Source of the DNA: Intestinibacter bartlettii
GTDB lineage: Bacteria; Bacillota; Clostridia; Peptostreptococcales; Peptostreptococcaceae
NCBI RefSeq assembly: GCF_000154445.1
Contig: NZ_DS499566.1
Direction: 5' to 3' (one strand)
DNA: 64,000 nucleotides
The notes beneath the pieces were generated by a model, which was given only the letters and a program-made list of their open reading frames with translations, ran no database searches and was not told the origin of the DNA. The translations under genes and the position numbers were made by a program. Positions within the stretch are counted from its first letter, which is position 1. Each line of letters starts with the position of its first letter. Shown here in pieces: positions 35,544-45,092 of the stretch.

Positions 35544-36854
35544 ATGCAGATAGTAGATAAAACATTAGAAAGAACTTTTATAAGCGAAGTAAAAGACTCG
35601 CAAGATGAAACTATATTACTTAGAGGATGGGTTTATAAAATAATTGACTTGAGCAATATAGTGTTTGTAAAATTAAGAGATAAAAGTGGAATAATACAAC
35701 TTGTTACAAATAAAGAACAAATTGAAGGATTAAAACTTGAAAATGCGATAGAAGTAATAGGTAAAAAAAGCAAAAATGAAAAGGCTCCAGGTGGAATAGA
35801 AATAATTGTAGATGAAATTAAAATACTAGGAAGAACATATTATGATAAACTTCCATTTGAAATAAACAGCTATAAAAATAAAGCGGCTTTAGAAACACAA
35901 TTAGATCACAGAACAATAGCACTTAGAAGACCAGAAATACGTGCAATATTTAAAGTTCAAAATGAAATAGAACAAGCTTTTAGAGATTATCTAAGATCTA
36001 AAAACTTTGAACAAATACATACTGCAAAAATTATAGATTCATCTACTGAAGGTGGCTCTGAAATGTTTACAGTAAATTACTTTGATAGAAGATCTTTCTT
36101 AGCTCAATCACCACAATTTTATAAACAAATGATGGTAGGGGCAGGTTTTGAAAGAGTATATGAAATAGGTCATGCATATAGAGCTGAGCTTCATAATACT
36201 TGGAGACATTTAAATGAATATGTAAGTTTAGATGTTGAAATGGGATTTATAAAAGATGAATTCGAACTTATGGACTTAGAAGAAGGTTTCTTAGATTACT
36301 TATTTAAACATCTAAATAAAGTTTGTAAAAAAGAATTAGAAATGTATAAAGTAGAACTTCCAAATGAAGTTAAAATACCAAGAATAACTTTAGAAGAAGC
36401 TCACAAAATACTTCTTGAAAAATACAATAAAAAATCACCAATTGGAAATATAGATGCAAAAGGTGAAGAATTAATTTGTGATTACGTTAAAAAAGAATAT
36501 GGTACAGAATTTGTATTTTTAACTAAATATCCAGTGGCAAAAAGACCGATGTATACTATGCCTGATGATGAGGATAAAACATTAACAAAGAGTTTTGACT
36601 TAATATATGATGGACTTGAAATAACTACAGGTGGTCAAAGAATAAACGACTATGAAATGTTAAAAGAAAATATAATCAAATTTGGATTAAATCCAGAAGA
36701 CTTTGATTTCTATCTTGATACATTTAAATATGGAATGCCACCACATGGAGGATTTGCTATAGGACTTGAAAGACTTACTATGAAAATATTAAAACTTTCA
36801 AATATAAGAGAAGCGACACTAGTACCAAGAGATATGAAGAGATTAACTCCATAA
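35544..36854 (+). CDS. aspS2: Archaeal-type (non-discriminating) aspartyl-tRNA synthetase AspS2
   Basis: This 436-residue class II synthetase has an N-terminal OB-fold anticodon domain (LLRGWVYKIIDLSNIVFVKL) and a catalytic core with RAELHNTWRHLNEY (motif 2) and GFAIGLERLTM (motif 3). It is much shorter than bacterial AspRS and has the archaeal layout. It charges tRNA(Asp) and, in such clostridial operons, tRNA(Asn) with aspartate; the Asp-tRNA(Asn) is then amidated by GatCAB encoded next door. The Asn T-box upstream supports this. The ATG at 35544 is preferred: AAGGG ends 9 bases before it, while an in-frame GTG at 35535 abuts it. Confidence 0.92.
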   Translation: MQIVDKTLERTFISEVKDSQDETILLRGWVYKIIDLSNIVFVKLRDKSGIIQLVTNKEQIEGLKLENAIEVIGKKSKNEKAPGGIEIIVDEIKILGRTYYDKLPFEINSYKNKAALETQLDHRTIALRRPEIRAIFKVQNEIEQAFRDYLRSKNFEQIHTAKIIDSSTEGGSEMFTVNYFDRRSFLAQSPQFYKQMMVGAGFERVYEIGHAYRAELHNTWRHLNEYVSLDVEMGFIKDEFELMDLEEGFLDYLFKHLNKVCKKELEMYKVELPNEVKIPRITLEEAHKILLEKYNKKSPIGNIDAKGEELICDYVKKEYGTEFVFLTKYPVAKRPMYTMPDDEDKTLTKSFDLIYDGLEITTGGQRINDYEMLKENIIKFGLNPEDFDFYLDTFKYGMPPHGGFAIGLERLTMKILKLSNIREATLVPRDMKRLTP

Positions 36855-36913
36855 AATAAATTATGGTAAAATATAAAACTTACTCAAAATCCAAATAAAA
36901 AGGAGAAGATATT

Positions 36914-37189
36914 ATGGCAATTAGTAAAGATGAAGTTAAATACATCGCACAATTAGCTAAGCTACATTTTGAAGAAGATGAAGCTGAAAAATTTGCAAAA
37001 GAATTTGAAAATATATTAGAACAATTTAAAACACTAGATGCTCTAGACCTAGACGATGTTGTAGAAAAAAGACCAACAGTTTTAGTAACTAGAAAAGACA
37101 TTCCTAAAAAATGTGAAATAGAAGACTTATTTAGAAATGTAAAGACAATGAGAGACACTGCAATAGAAGTGCCAAAAATCATTGAATAG
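36914..37189 (+). CDS. gatC: Asp/Glu-tRNA amidotransferase subunit C
   Basis: A 91-residue protein with the family opening SKDEVKYIAQLAKLHFEEDE and the central FAKEFENILEQFKTLDALDL. GatC wraps around GatA and stabilises the GatCAB amidotransferase. AAGGAGAAG precedes the ATG. It is the second gene of the T-box operon, 12 bases before gatA. Confidence 0.95.
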   Translation: MAISKDEVKYIAQLAKLHFEEDEAEKFAKEFENILEQFKTLDALDLDDVVEKRPTVLVTRKDIPKKCEIEDLFRNVKTMRDTAIEVPKIIE

Positions 37190-37201
37190 GAGGACGTTTT
37201 A

Positions 37202-38650
37202 ATGAGTATAAAAGAATTAGTAGCTAAGATAAAATCTGGTGAAGTAAAAAGCTATGATGTAGTTAAATCATATGTAGATACAATAAATAAAAAAGAAGAT
37301 AAAATAGATGCTTTCTTATTACTTAGAACTGATGAAGCACTACAAAAAGCAAAAGAGATAGATGAAAAAGTAGCTAAAGGTGAAAAATTAGGACGCCTTG
37401 CTGGTATACCAATAGCTATAAAAGATAATATATGTACACATGGTGTAAGAACAACTTGTGCATCAAAAATGTTAGAAGATTTTGTTCCACCATACGATGC
37501 AACAGTAATTAAAAAATTACAAGCTGAGGATGCAATCCTTATAGGGAAAACAAATTTAGATGAGTTTGCTATGGGTTCTTCAACAGAAAATTCAGCTATG
37601 AAAGTTACTAAAAACCCAATAGATATAACTAGAGTACCAGGGGGGTCTTCTGGTGGTTCAGCAGCTGCTGTTGGGTCTGAAATGGTTCCACTAGCACTAG
37701 GTTCTGACACTGGTGGTTCAATAAGACAACCAGCATCATTTTGCGGTATTGTAGGTATGAAACCAACTTATGGCTTAGTATCTAGATTTGGACTTGTAGC
37801 ATTTGGTTCTTCACTTGACCAAATAGGACCATTTTCTATGAATGTAGAAGATAATGCTTATTTATTAAATATAATAGCAGGCGAAGATGACTTAGACTGT
37901 ACTACAAAAAAAGGACTTGAAAAAGTAGATTATACAAAAGAATTAGGTCAAGATATATCTGGTATGAAAATAGGTATACCAAAAGAATTTATAGAAGAAA
38001 AAGGACTAGATTCTGAAATAAAAGATATAGTACTTAAAGACTTAGAAGCTTTAAAAGAATTAGGTTGTGAAGTTGAAGAATTTTCACTACCATCAACTAA
38101 AGATGGACTTGCTCCATATTACATAATATCTTCTGCTGAAGCTAGTTCAAACTTAGCGAGATTCAACTCAGTAAGCTACGGATATAGAGCAAAAGACTAC
38201 ACATCAGTAGATGATATGATAGAAAAAAGTAGAAGTGAAGGATTTGGAAAAGAGGTAAAAAGAAGAATAATGCTTGGTACTTATGCATTATCATCAGGTT
38301 ACTATGATGCTTATTACAACAAAGCTCAAAAATTCAGAACAAAATTAAAAGATGAATTTAAAGAAGCTTTCAAAAAATACGATATAATACTTGGACCAGT
38401 ATCTCCAATACTTCCATTTAAAATAGGTGAAAGATGTGAAGATCCAACTGCAATGTATTTAGCTGATATTTATACAATAAATATAAACTTAGCTACAGTT
38501 CCAGCATTATCAATGCCAGGAGGAAAGAGCAAAGAAGGACTTCCAGTAGGTATCCAATTAATAGGAGATACATTTAGTGAAGATAAGATATATAAAGTAG
38601 CTTATCAACTTGAAAAGAAATTAGCACTACAATTTGATAGAGAGGTGTAG
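37202..38650 (+). CDS. gatA: Asp/Glu-tRNA amidotransferase subunit A (glutaminase)
   Basis: A 482-residue amidase-signature enzyme. The catalytic Lys is in IAIKDNICTHG (about residue 76), and the Ser-rich stretch GGSSGGSAAAVGSEM with DTGGSIRQPASFCG holds the cis-Ser and nucleophilic Ser. It releases ammonia from glutamine for transfer to Asp-tRNA(Asn) or Glu-tRNA(Gln) by GatB. AGGAGGACG precedes the ATG. It lies between gatC and gatB with gaps of only 12 and 3 bases. Confidence 0.96.
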   Translation: MSIKELVAKIKSGEVKSYDVVKSYVDTINKKEDKIDAFLLLRTDEALQKAKEIDEKVAKGEKLGRLAGIPIAIKDNICTHGVRTTCASKMLEDFVPPYDATVIKKLQAEDAILIGKTNLDEFAMGSSTENSAMKVTKNPIDITRVPGGSSGGSAAAVGSEMVPLALGSDTGGSIRQPASFCGIVGMKPTYGLVSRFGLVAFGSSLDQIGPFSMNVEDNAYLLNIIAGEDDLDCTTKKGLEKVDYTKELGQDISGMKIGIPKEFIEEKGLDSEIKDIVLKDLEALKELGCEVEEFSLPSTKDGLAPYYIISSAEASSNLARFNSVSYGYRAKDYTSVDDMIEKSRSEGFGKEVKRRIMLGTYALSSGYYDAYYNKAQKFRTKLKDEFKEAFKKYDIILGPVSPILPFKIGERCEDPTAMYLADIYTININLATVPALSMPGGKSKEGLPVGIQLIGDTFSEDKIYKVAYQLEKKLALQFDREV

Positions 38651-38653
38651 ATT

Positions 38654-40096
38654 ATGGTATATGAAACAGTCATAGGGCTTGAAATACATGCTGAATTAAA
38701 AACAAAAACAAAGATATTCTGTAGCTGTTCTACAGAATTTGGTAAAAAACCTAATGAAAATACTTGTCCAATATGTCTAGGTATTCCAGGGACTTTACCA
38801 GTATTAAATGAAGATGTTATAAAACTTGCAGTAAAAGCTGGAACTGCTCTTGGTTGTAAGATAAATAATTACAATAAAATGGACAGAAAAAACTACTTCT
38901 ATCCTGACTTAACAAAAAACTTCCAAACATCACAATACGATATACCAATGTGTGGTGAAGGACTTGTTAAATTTGATTTTGAAGGAAAAGAAGTTAAAGT
39001 AAGAATAAATAGAATACATATAGAAGAAGATGCAGGGAAACTTGTGCATTTAGAAGATGAACCATATTCATTAATAGACTACAACAGATGTGGTGTGCCA
39101 CTAATAGAAATAGTTACAGAACCAGATTTACGTTCTCCTGCAGAAGCTGCAGAATTTATGAGACAATTAAAAGGTATTCTTGAATATGCTGAAGTATCTG
39201 ACTGTCGTATGGAACAAGGTTCAATAAGATGTGATGCCAATATATCTATAAGACCTGTTGGACAAGAAGAATACGGAACAAAAGTCGAAATAAAAAATAT
39301 AAACTCATTTAGAGAAGTTCAAAAAGCTCTAGAAAGAGAAGAAAAAAGACAAAGAGAATTATATCAATACGGTGAAGAATATAAAATAAAACAAGAAACA
39401 AGAAGATGGGATGCTGCAAAAGCTAAAACTTTACCAATGCGTTCAAAAGAAGAAGCTCATGACTACAGATATTTCCCAGAACCAGATTTAACACCTATTA
39501 TAATACAACAAGAATTTATAGATGAAACAAGAGCTAATCTTCCAGAAATGCCAGCAGAGAAAAGACAAAGATTTGTTAGAGATTATAAAATACCTCAAAA
39601 AGATGCATCTATAATAATTGCAAACAAAACTCTAGCACATTTCTATGAAGATACAGTTGCACTTGGTGTAGATCCTAAAGTTGTAGACAACTACATATTA
39701 GGAGATATGCTTAGATTATTAAATAAAAAAGGATTAGAACCAGAAGATATAACTATGGATCCTAAAAATTTAGCTCATTTAATACAAGTTATAGATGAAG
39801 GTAAAATAAGTAAAACTGCTGGTAAAGAAGTATTTGCAGAAATGTTCGATACTAATAAGTCACCAGACGTTATAATAGAAGAAAAAGGACTTGCTCAAAT
39901 AAGTTCAAGTGATGAACTTGAAAAATTAGTAGATGAAGTGCTTAAAAATAATCCACAATCAATAGAAGACTTTAAAGCTGGTAAAAAACAAGCTGCAGGT
40001 TATCTAATGGGACAAGTTATGAAAGCTTCAAAAGGTCAAGCAAATCCACAAATCGCTAAAAAGATGATAGATGATAAATTAGCAATTTTAGTATAG
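38654..40096 (+). CDS. gatB: Asp/Glu-tRNA amidotransferase subunit B
   Basis: A 480-residue kinase/transamidase subunit. The opening YETVIGLEIHAELKTKTKIF, the zinc-ligand cysteines (CSCSTEFG, CPICLG), YFYPDLTKNFQTSQYDIPMC and the C-terminal YqeY-like tail domain (GKKQAAGYLMGQVMKASKGQ) are all present. It activates the side-chain carboxylate with ATP and amidates it with ammonia from GatA. It is the last gene of the T-box operon, followed by a terminator. Confidence 0.96.
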   Translation: MVYETVIGLEIHAELKTKTKIFCSCSTEFGKKPNENTCPICLGIPGTLPVLNEDVIKLAVKAGTALGCKINNYNKMDRKNYFYPDLTKNFQTSQYDIPMCGEGLVKFDFEGKEVKVRINRIHIEEDAGKLVHLEDEPYSLIDYNRCGVPLIEIVTEPDLRSPAEAAEFMRQLKGILEYAEVSDCRMEQGSIRCDANISIRPVGQEEYGTKVEIKNINSFREVQKALEREEKRQRELYQYGEEYKIKQETRRWDAAKAKTLPMRSKEEAHDYRYFPEPDLTPIIIQQEFIDETRANLPEMPAEKRQRFVRDYKIPQKDASIIIANKTLAHFYEDTVALGVDPKVVDNYILGDMLRLLNKKGLEPEDITMDPKNLAHLIQVIDEGKISKTAGKEVFAEMFDTNKSPDVIIEEKGLAQISSSDELEKLVDEVLKNNPQSIEDFKAGKKQAAGYLMGQVMKASKGQANPQIAKKMIDDKLAILV

Positions 40097-40110
40097 AAAA
40101 TTGATTTTAG

Positions 40111-40150
40111 AGAACCACTATGTATATAATCGATATGTAGTGGTTCTTTT
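40111..40150 (+). terminator. Terminator of the aspS2-gatCAB operon
   Basis: AGAACCACTA and TAGTGGTTCT (10 bp) followed by TTTT, 14 bases after gatB. Confidence 0.85.
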
Positions 40151-40267
40151 AAAATTTAAAAATAATTTATTAGTATTAAATAAAAAGTATAAATTTCATA
40201 ATATAATATATGTAGAACTTGTTAAAATTAGGGAGTATAGGGTTAATATATTTAAAGGAGTTAAATC

Positions 40268-41797
40268 ATGAATGTTTTATTAAAAAGGGTTGTACAAAGG
40301 GTAATACTTTTAGTAAGCTCATTTATATTGCAGATAGGGGTTATATCATTCTTCTTATTAAAATACAGTGAAAGTTTCTTTGATTTTTATTTAGCTTCTC
40401 TAACGCTTAGTATTATTATAGTTTTTATAATTATAAATAACAAAAGCAATCCAAGTTATAAGATAGCATGGATTGTACCAGTTATGATTTTTCCGATATT
40501 TGGAGGTCTTTTTTACCTTTTGTATGGAGGAAATAAGCTTAGTACAAGGGAAAAACTAAAGATGGTTATACAAAATATAGAGATGACAAACTCTCTAAAG
40601 CAAGACGATGAGATAATAAAAAAAATTGGAGATAAAAGTATATACGCTAAAAATCAAAGTGAATATATTTTAAATTATGCAAAATGTCCAGTTTACAATA
40701 ATACAGAAACAACTTATTTTAAAATTGGTGAAGAAAAATTTGAAGCACTTTTGAGAGAATTAAAAAAAGCAGAGAAATTTATATTTTTAGAGTATTTTAT
40801 TATACAAGAAGGAAAAATGTTTAATTCTATATTAGAAATTTTAGAAGAAAAAGCAAAACAAGGTGTAGATGTAAGACTTATTTACGATGATGTGGGATGC
40901 ATAGTAACACTTCCGCATAATTATAAGAATACTTTAGAAGCAAAAGGAATAAAATGTAGAGTTTTTAATCCTATAAAGCCGTTTTTTACAAGAAGACTTA
41001 ACAATAGAGATCATAGAAAAATAGTAGTTATAGATGGAGATGTAGGTTTTACTGGTGGCATAAACTTAGCTGATGAATATATAAATGAATATGAAAAACA
41101 CGGATATTGGAAAGATGCAGGAATTATGCTAAAAGGCGATGCTGTATGGAATTTGACTGTGATGTTTTTATCTATGTGGGATTATATAGATAATAAAGAA
41201 GAAGATTATATTAAGTTTAAACCATCTAAAAATAAGTATTATAATTCAAAAGGATATGTCCAACCTTTTGATGATAGCCCTCTTATCAACGAACCAATTG
41301 GTGAAACAGTATATCTTAATTTGATAAATAAAGCAAAAGACTATATTTATATAAACACTCCATATCTTATAATCGATAACGAAATGGCTACAGCATTAAA
41401 AATCGCTGCAAAATCTGGTGTGGATATAAAAATCGTAACGCCTTATATTCCAGATAAAAAGTTTGTCCACGCTGTCACAAAATCATATTATGAATCTTTT
41501 ATTAAAGATGGAATAGAAATCTATGAATTTACACCAGGATTTATGCATGCTAAGACATTCGTAGTTGATGATGAATATGGAGTAGTGGGAAGTATAAATC
41601 TTGATTTTAGAAGCCTTTATCTTCACTATGAATGTGGTGTATGGCTTTATAAAACAGAGAGCATAAAATCCATGAAAGACGATTATTTAGAAACTCTAAA
41701 AAGATGCCATAAAGTCACAATGGAGGAATGTAAAAATACAAGTAGTATAAGAAAAGTTTTGAGATTGATAATAAGAATGTTTGCACCACTTTTATAA
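40268..41797 (+). CDS. cls: Cardiolipin synthase
   Basis: A 509-residue membrane enzyme. Two to three N-terminal membrane helices and a PLDc_N segment (PVMIFPIFGGLFYLLYGG) lead to two phospholipase D motifs: NRDHRKIVVIDGDVGFTGG (about 250-268) and FMHAKTFVVDDEYGVVGS (about 421-438). It joins two phosphatidylglycerol molecules into cardiolipin. Both HKD motifs are intact and the length is typical. AAAGGAG precedes the ATG. The YdcF-family gene 34 bases downstream may be co-transcribed. Confidence 0.93.
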   Translation: MNVLLKRVVQRVILLVSSFILQIGVISFFLLKYSESFFDFYLASLTLSIIIVFIIINNKSNPSYKIAWIVPVMIFPIFGGLFYLLYGGNKLSTREKLKMVIQNIEMTNSLKQDDEIIKKIGDKSIYAKNQSEYILNYAKCPVYNNTETTYFKIGEEKFEALLRELKKAEKFIFLEYFIIQEGKMFNSILEILEEKAKQGVDVRLIYDDVGCIVTLPHNYKNTLEAKGIKCRVFNPIKPFFTRRLNNRDHRKIVVIDGDVGFTGGINLADEYINEYEKHGYWKDAGIMLKGDAVWNLTVMFLSMWDYIDNKEEDYIKFKPSKNKYYNSKGYVQPFDDSPLINEPIGETVYLNLINKAKDYIYINTPYLIIDNEMATALKIAAKSGVDIKIVTPYIPDKKFVHAVTKSYYESFIKDGIEIYEFTPGFMHAKTFVVDDEYGVVGSINLDFRSLYLHYECGVWLYKTESIKSMKDDYLETLKRCHKVTMEECKNTSSIRKVLRLIIRMFAPLL

Positions 41798-41831
41798 AAT
41801 TGAAGAAAGGATAAACTAAAAAAATTACAAT

Positions 41832-42581
41832 ATGTTAAAAAGAAATATAGATTTAATAGTAGGTTCTCTTTTTATTTTTTATTTTATAATAATAAATTTT
41901 ATGTCCCTTTTAATGTTTAAGTATTTGTTTTTAATTTTGGGATTACTATGTTTTATATATCACTTTATAAAAAAATATTTAAATAAAAAATGTACACTAT
42001 ACAAAATTGTAAAGGGGGTGATTTGTTGTGTCTTGATAATATTTATCTTAGTAGAATCTATAATGGTTTTATATCCAAAACACGACTTAGATACAAAATG
42101 TGATTATATAATAGTTTTAGGCGCATTAGTAAATAAAAATAAAATAAGCCAGAGTCTTAAAGAAAGATTAGATAGCTGTGTAGAATATTTGTATTTAACA
42201 CATGACAATCCAAAGATAATAGTATCGGGAGGACAAGGTAGAGGTGAAAATATAAGTGAAGCTTCTGCAATGAAAAGTTATTTACTATCTAAGGGAATAG
42301 ACGAAAAAAATATTATTATGGAAGATAAGTCAAGAACAACAAAAGAAAATTTTTGTTTTTCTAAAAAAATAATAGAAGGCGATTCACATAAGAAAATAGA
42401 AAATTTAAATATAAAAGTTATAACAACTGACTTTCACACGCTTAGAAGTAAGATAATATCTAAGAGAGTAGGATATGCAAATACTACATTTTATACATCA
42501 AGCTCAAATGGGGCCTTGTTTATACTAAATTATACTAGAGAATTTTTTGCATTAATATGTAATATAATTTTTAATTGCTAA
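41832..42581 (+). CDS. YdcF/SanA (DUF218) family membrane protein
   Basis: The 249-residue protein has three N-terminal membrane helices (about 1-80) and a DUF218 domain. The domain shows YIIVLGALVNKNKISQSLKERLD (split here by the usual loop), IIVSGGQGRGENISEASAMK, IIMEDKSRTTKENFCFS and VITTDFHTLRSKIISKR. DUF218 proteins of the SanA/YdcF group are linked to envelope precursor metabolism; the exact role is unknown. No ribosome site lies close to the ATG (the nearest, GAAAGGA, is about 20 bases away), so the start may be imprecise. Confidence 0.82.
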   Translation: MLKRNIDLIVGSLFIFYFIIINFMSLLMFKYLFLILGLLCFIYHFIKKYLNKKCTLYKIVKGVICCVLIIFILVESIMVLYPKHDLDTKCDYIIVLGALVNKNKISQSLKERLDSCVEYLYLTHDNPKIIVSGGQGRGENISEASAMKSYLLSKGIDEKNIIMEDKSRTTKENFCFSKKIIEGDSHKKIENLNIKVITTDFHTLRSKIISKRVGYANTTFYTSSSNGALFILNYTREFFALICNIIFNC

Positions 42582-42669
42582 AGATAAAAATATGTTAAAT
42601 AGATTAAATAAAAATACAGCAATTATAAATTACAATAGATTAGAATCAATTTATACATAGAAAATGAAT

Positions 42670-42707
42670 AAAAGGGTTATCACAAGAAAAATTGAGATAG
42701 CCCTTTT
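42670..42707. terminator. Bidirectional terminator
   Basis: AAAAGGGTTATC and GATAGCCCTTTT (12 bp with one G-U) between convergent genes. Confidence 0.8.
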
Positions 42708-42720
42708 ACTGATAATTGAT

Positions 42721-43107
42721 TTAATTGATAAATTCGATATGTAATTCTATTTCTGAACTACTAATATGTAAGTCATCTTCTATTAAATAATCCACTGTAT
42801 TTTTGAAAAAATATTCATCCTTTTTTGAAAGTGTAAAAGGACAAGGTTTTTTCTTTAATATATTCCCGTTTATTTCTTCTACTAAAAATCCATCTTTAAA
42901 TTTTACAATTACTTTTAAATCGTATATTGATTTCACTTTAGTATGTTTGAAATATGTATCCATAGATTTTAAAATTGAGTCAAATATATCTTGTTTTAAT
43001 GCAATTTGTTTCATATTTCCACAATCTTCACAATAAACATAACTAGATGAAGTTTCTGATATTATATATTCATTTTCTCCCTTGCAATTAGTACATAATC
43101 TTTTCAT
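42721..43107 (-). CDS. Hypothetical protein with N-terminal zinc ribbon
   Basis: This 128-residue protein begins with CTNCKGENEYII and YCEDCGNMKQ, two CxxC knuckles that form a zinc ribbon (about 5-31). The rest is mixed alpha/beta with acidic patches and no motif I recognise. AGGGGGAAT precedes the ATG. It is a single gene. A DNA-, RNA- or protein-binding role is possible from the ribbon alone, but not shown. Confidence 0.65.
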   Translation of the reverse strand: MKRLCTNCKGENEYIISETSSSYVYCEDCGNMKQIALKQDIFDSILKSMDTYFKHTKVKSIYDLKVIVKFKDGFLVEEINGNILKKKPCPFTLSKKDEYFFKNTVDYLIEDDLHISSSEIELHIEFIN

Positions 43108-43320
43108 CTATATTCCCCCTTGATGTGCATAATATATAAAATATGACTTTGATTAAATAATAGCTCAAATATTTCCAAAAATCAAAGGTAAGTAATGGTA
43201 AATATTTCTGAGTGTCTAAAAAGAGGGATTAAACTAGAATTTTGTAATCTACGGGTCGAATATAATTTAAAAGTATGTTATTATATATGAGAATATACAA
43301 AATATTGAGGAGGAAATACT

Positions 43321-44187
43321 GTGGAAGAAATTTCAAACATGAACTTTGATCACCTGTCTTTTTCTACTTTTATGAAGAGACTTTCAAATTGGGTATTAAA
43401 TGACGGTATAGATATAGGTGTTAAACTTATAATAGGCGTTCTTGTAATAGCTATTGGGTTTAAAATAATAAATAATATATCAAAGAAGTTTTTAAAATTT
43501 GCAGAACTAAAAGCTGTAGATGTTACAATAGTAAAATTTTTAAAATCATGTATTAATATATCATTAAAATGTATTTTATTATTAATTATAATAGGTGGAT
43601 ATTGGGATGTTAAACTTACAGGGCTTGCTGCTATATTAGCTTCAGCTGGGGTTGCTGTAGGTCTAGCACTTCAAGGAAGCTTATCAAACTTTGCAGGAGG
43701 ATTTATAATACTATTCTTAAGACCGTTTAAAGTGGGGGATTATATCCAAGCTGCAGGTTTTGAAGGAACGGTAGAACAAATAGGTGTATTTTACACAAAC
43801 TTAGCGACAATAGACAATAAATTAGTAATGATACCAAATGGTACGTTATCTAATGGAAGTTTGATAAATTATTCAGCCAAAGAAACTAGAAGAGTAGACT
43901 TAGTTTTTTCGGTTTCATATGACTCGGATTTATTAAAAGTTAGAAGAGTTTTAAAAGAAATAGTAGATAAACACAAGCTTATTTTACAAAAACCAGAGCC
44001 ATTTATAGGTCTTATTCACCAAAATGCTAGTTCACTAGATTTTACAGTTAGAGTTTGGGTTAAAAACTCAGATTACTGGACTGTTTACTTTGACTTATTA
44101 GAATCAGTTAAAAATAGGTTTGATGAAGAACATATCGATATACCATATCCTCAAATGGATTTACATTTAAAAAACATAAAAGAGTAG
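43321..44187 (+). CDS. Small-conductance mechanosensitive channel (MscS family)
   Basis: A 288-residue channel. Three N-terminal membrane helices end in the pore-lining TM3 segment ASAGVAVGLALQGSLSNFAG (about 110-129). FIILFLRPFKVGDYIQ and the beta domain with TIDNKLVMIPNGTLSNGSLI follow. It opens under membrane tension to release solutes in hypo-osmotic shock. Start is GTG, with GAGGAGG 7-9 bases before. It is monocistronic with a terminator. Confidence 0.92.
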   Translation: MEEISNMNFDHLSFSTFMKRLSNWVLNDGIDIGVKLIIGVLVIAIGFKIINNISKKFLKFAELKAVDVTIVKFLKSCINISLKCILLLIIIGGYWDVKLTGLAAILASAGVAVGLALQGSLSNFAGGFIILFLRPFKVGDYIQAAGFEGTVEQIGVFYTNLATIDNKLVMIPNGTLSNGSLINYSAKETRRVDLVFSVSYDSDLLKVRRVLKEIVDKHKLILQKPEPFIGLIHQNASSLDFTVRVWVKNSDYWTVYFDLLESVKNRFDEEHIDIPYPQMDLHLKNIKE

Positions 44188-44195
44188 AATTTTGT

Positions 44196-44236
44196 AAGAG
44201 CTTAAAGATTTATAGATTTTTAAGCTCTTTTTTTAA
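44196..44236 (+). terminator. Terminator after the MscS-type gene
   Basis: AAGAGCTTAAA and TTTAAGCTCTT followed by TTTTT, 8 bases after the stop. Confidence 0.85.
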
Positions 44237-44406
44237 ATAAAATTACAAATTTGTCAGTAAAATGTAAGAATAATTAAATAAATAATTTCATCAAATAATG
44301 TATAATTATCTTAATAAGAAACATAATGATAAGAGATTATAAAAACAAAAAGAATTAAATCTCTTTAAGAAAAGTTTTAATTTTTAAAACTGAGGAGAGT
44401 GGAAAG

Positions 44407-45058
44407 ATGCAATACTTACAAGCTTTACAAAATTTAGTTCAAGATTACTTATTACTTTCGATATGTGTAGGGTTTTTCAGTTCATTTATAGAAAGTTTTA
44501 TACCTATGTTACCTTTAGTTGCAATAGTAACAGCTAATGCAGCACTATTTGGTATGGTAAAAGGGTTTTTGATATCATGGCTAGGCTCAGTAACTGGAAC
44601 AATATGTTTATTTTTATTAGTTTCAAAAATAGGAGAAAACAGCAAATTATTAGAAAAAATTAAAAATGAAAAAGATAAAAAAAGCAATATTATGGGTGGA
44701 TAAAAAAGGGTTTAAACTTTTATTTATAGCATATGCCTGTCCATTTTTACCTGCTTGTGTAATAACTATTGCATCTGCAATAACTAAAAGAGATAAGACT
44801 ACATTTATGTCAGCAGTTTTATCGGGGAAATTTATAATGTTTTTAGTAGTAAGTTATATTGGTCAAGATATATATGGATTTATTACGAGTCCGATAAAAA
44901 TAATTGGATTCTGTGTAGTAGTATTTTTAGCATGGGTATTAGGCAATAAATTAAATAAAGACTTAGAATATATAGAAGAAAGAGTACACAATAAAGAAAA
45001 TAAAGATGAAGAAAATCAAAATGATGATTATATTGATATAAAAAAAGAAGTAAGATAA
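44407..45058 (+). CDS. TVP38/TMEM64 (DedA-superfamily) membrane protein, frameshifted
   Basis: The first frame encodes helices with SFIESFIPMLPLVAIVTANA and GFLISWLGSVTGTICLFLLV, the typical VTT-domain start. The second frame continues KGFKLLFIAYACPFLPACVI and FMSAVLSGKFIMFLVVSYIG, the conserved later part. Removing one A from the A7 run at 44677-44683 gives a continuous 216-residue protein of normal length. DedA/VTT proteins are lipid scramblase or flippase candidates linked to envelope homeostasis. GAGGAGAG precedes the ATG. The gene is convergent with the SOD-like gene and shares its terminator. Confidence 0.82.
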
Positions 45059-45060
45059 AG

Positions 45061-45092
45061 AAATTAGAGGTTAAAATTTAACCTCTAATTTT
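45061..45092. terminator. Near-perfect bidirectional terminator
   Basis: AAATTAGAGGTTAAA and its exact complement separated by one base, 15 bp each, right between two convergent stop codons. Confidence 0.85.
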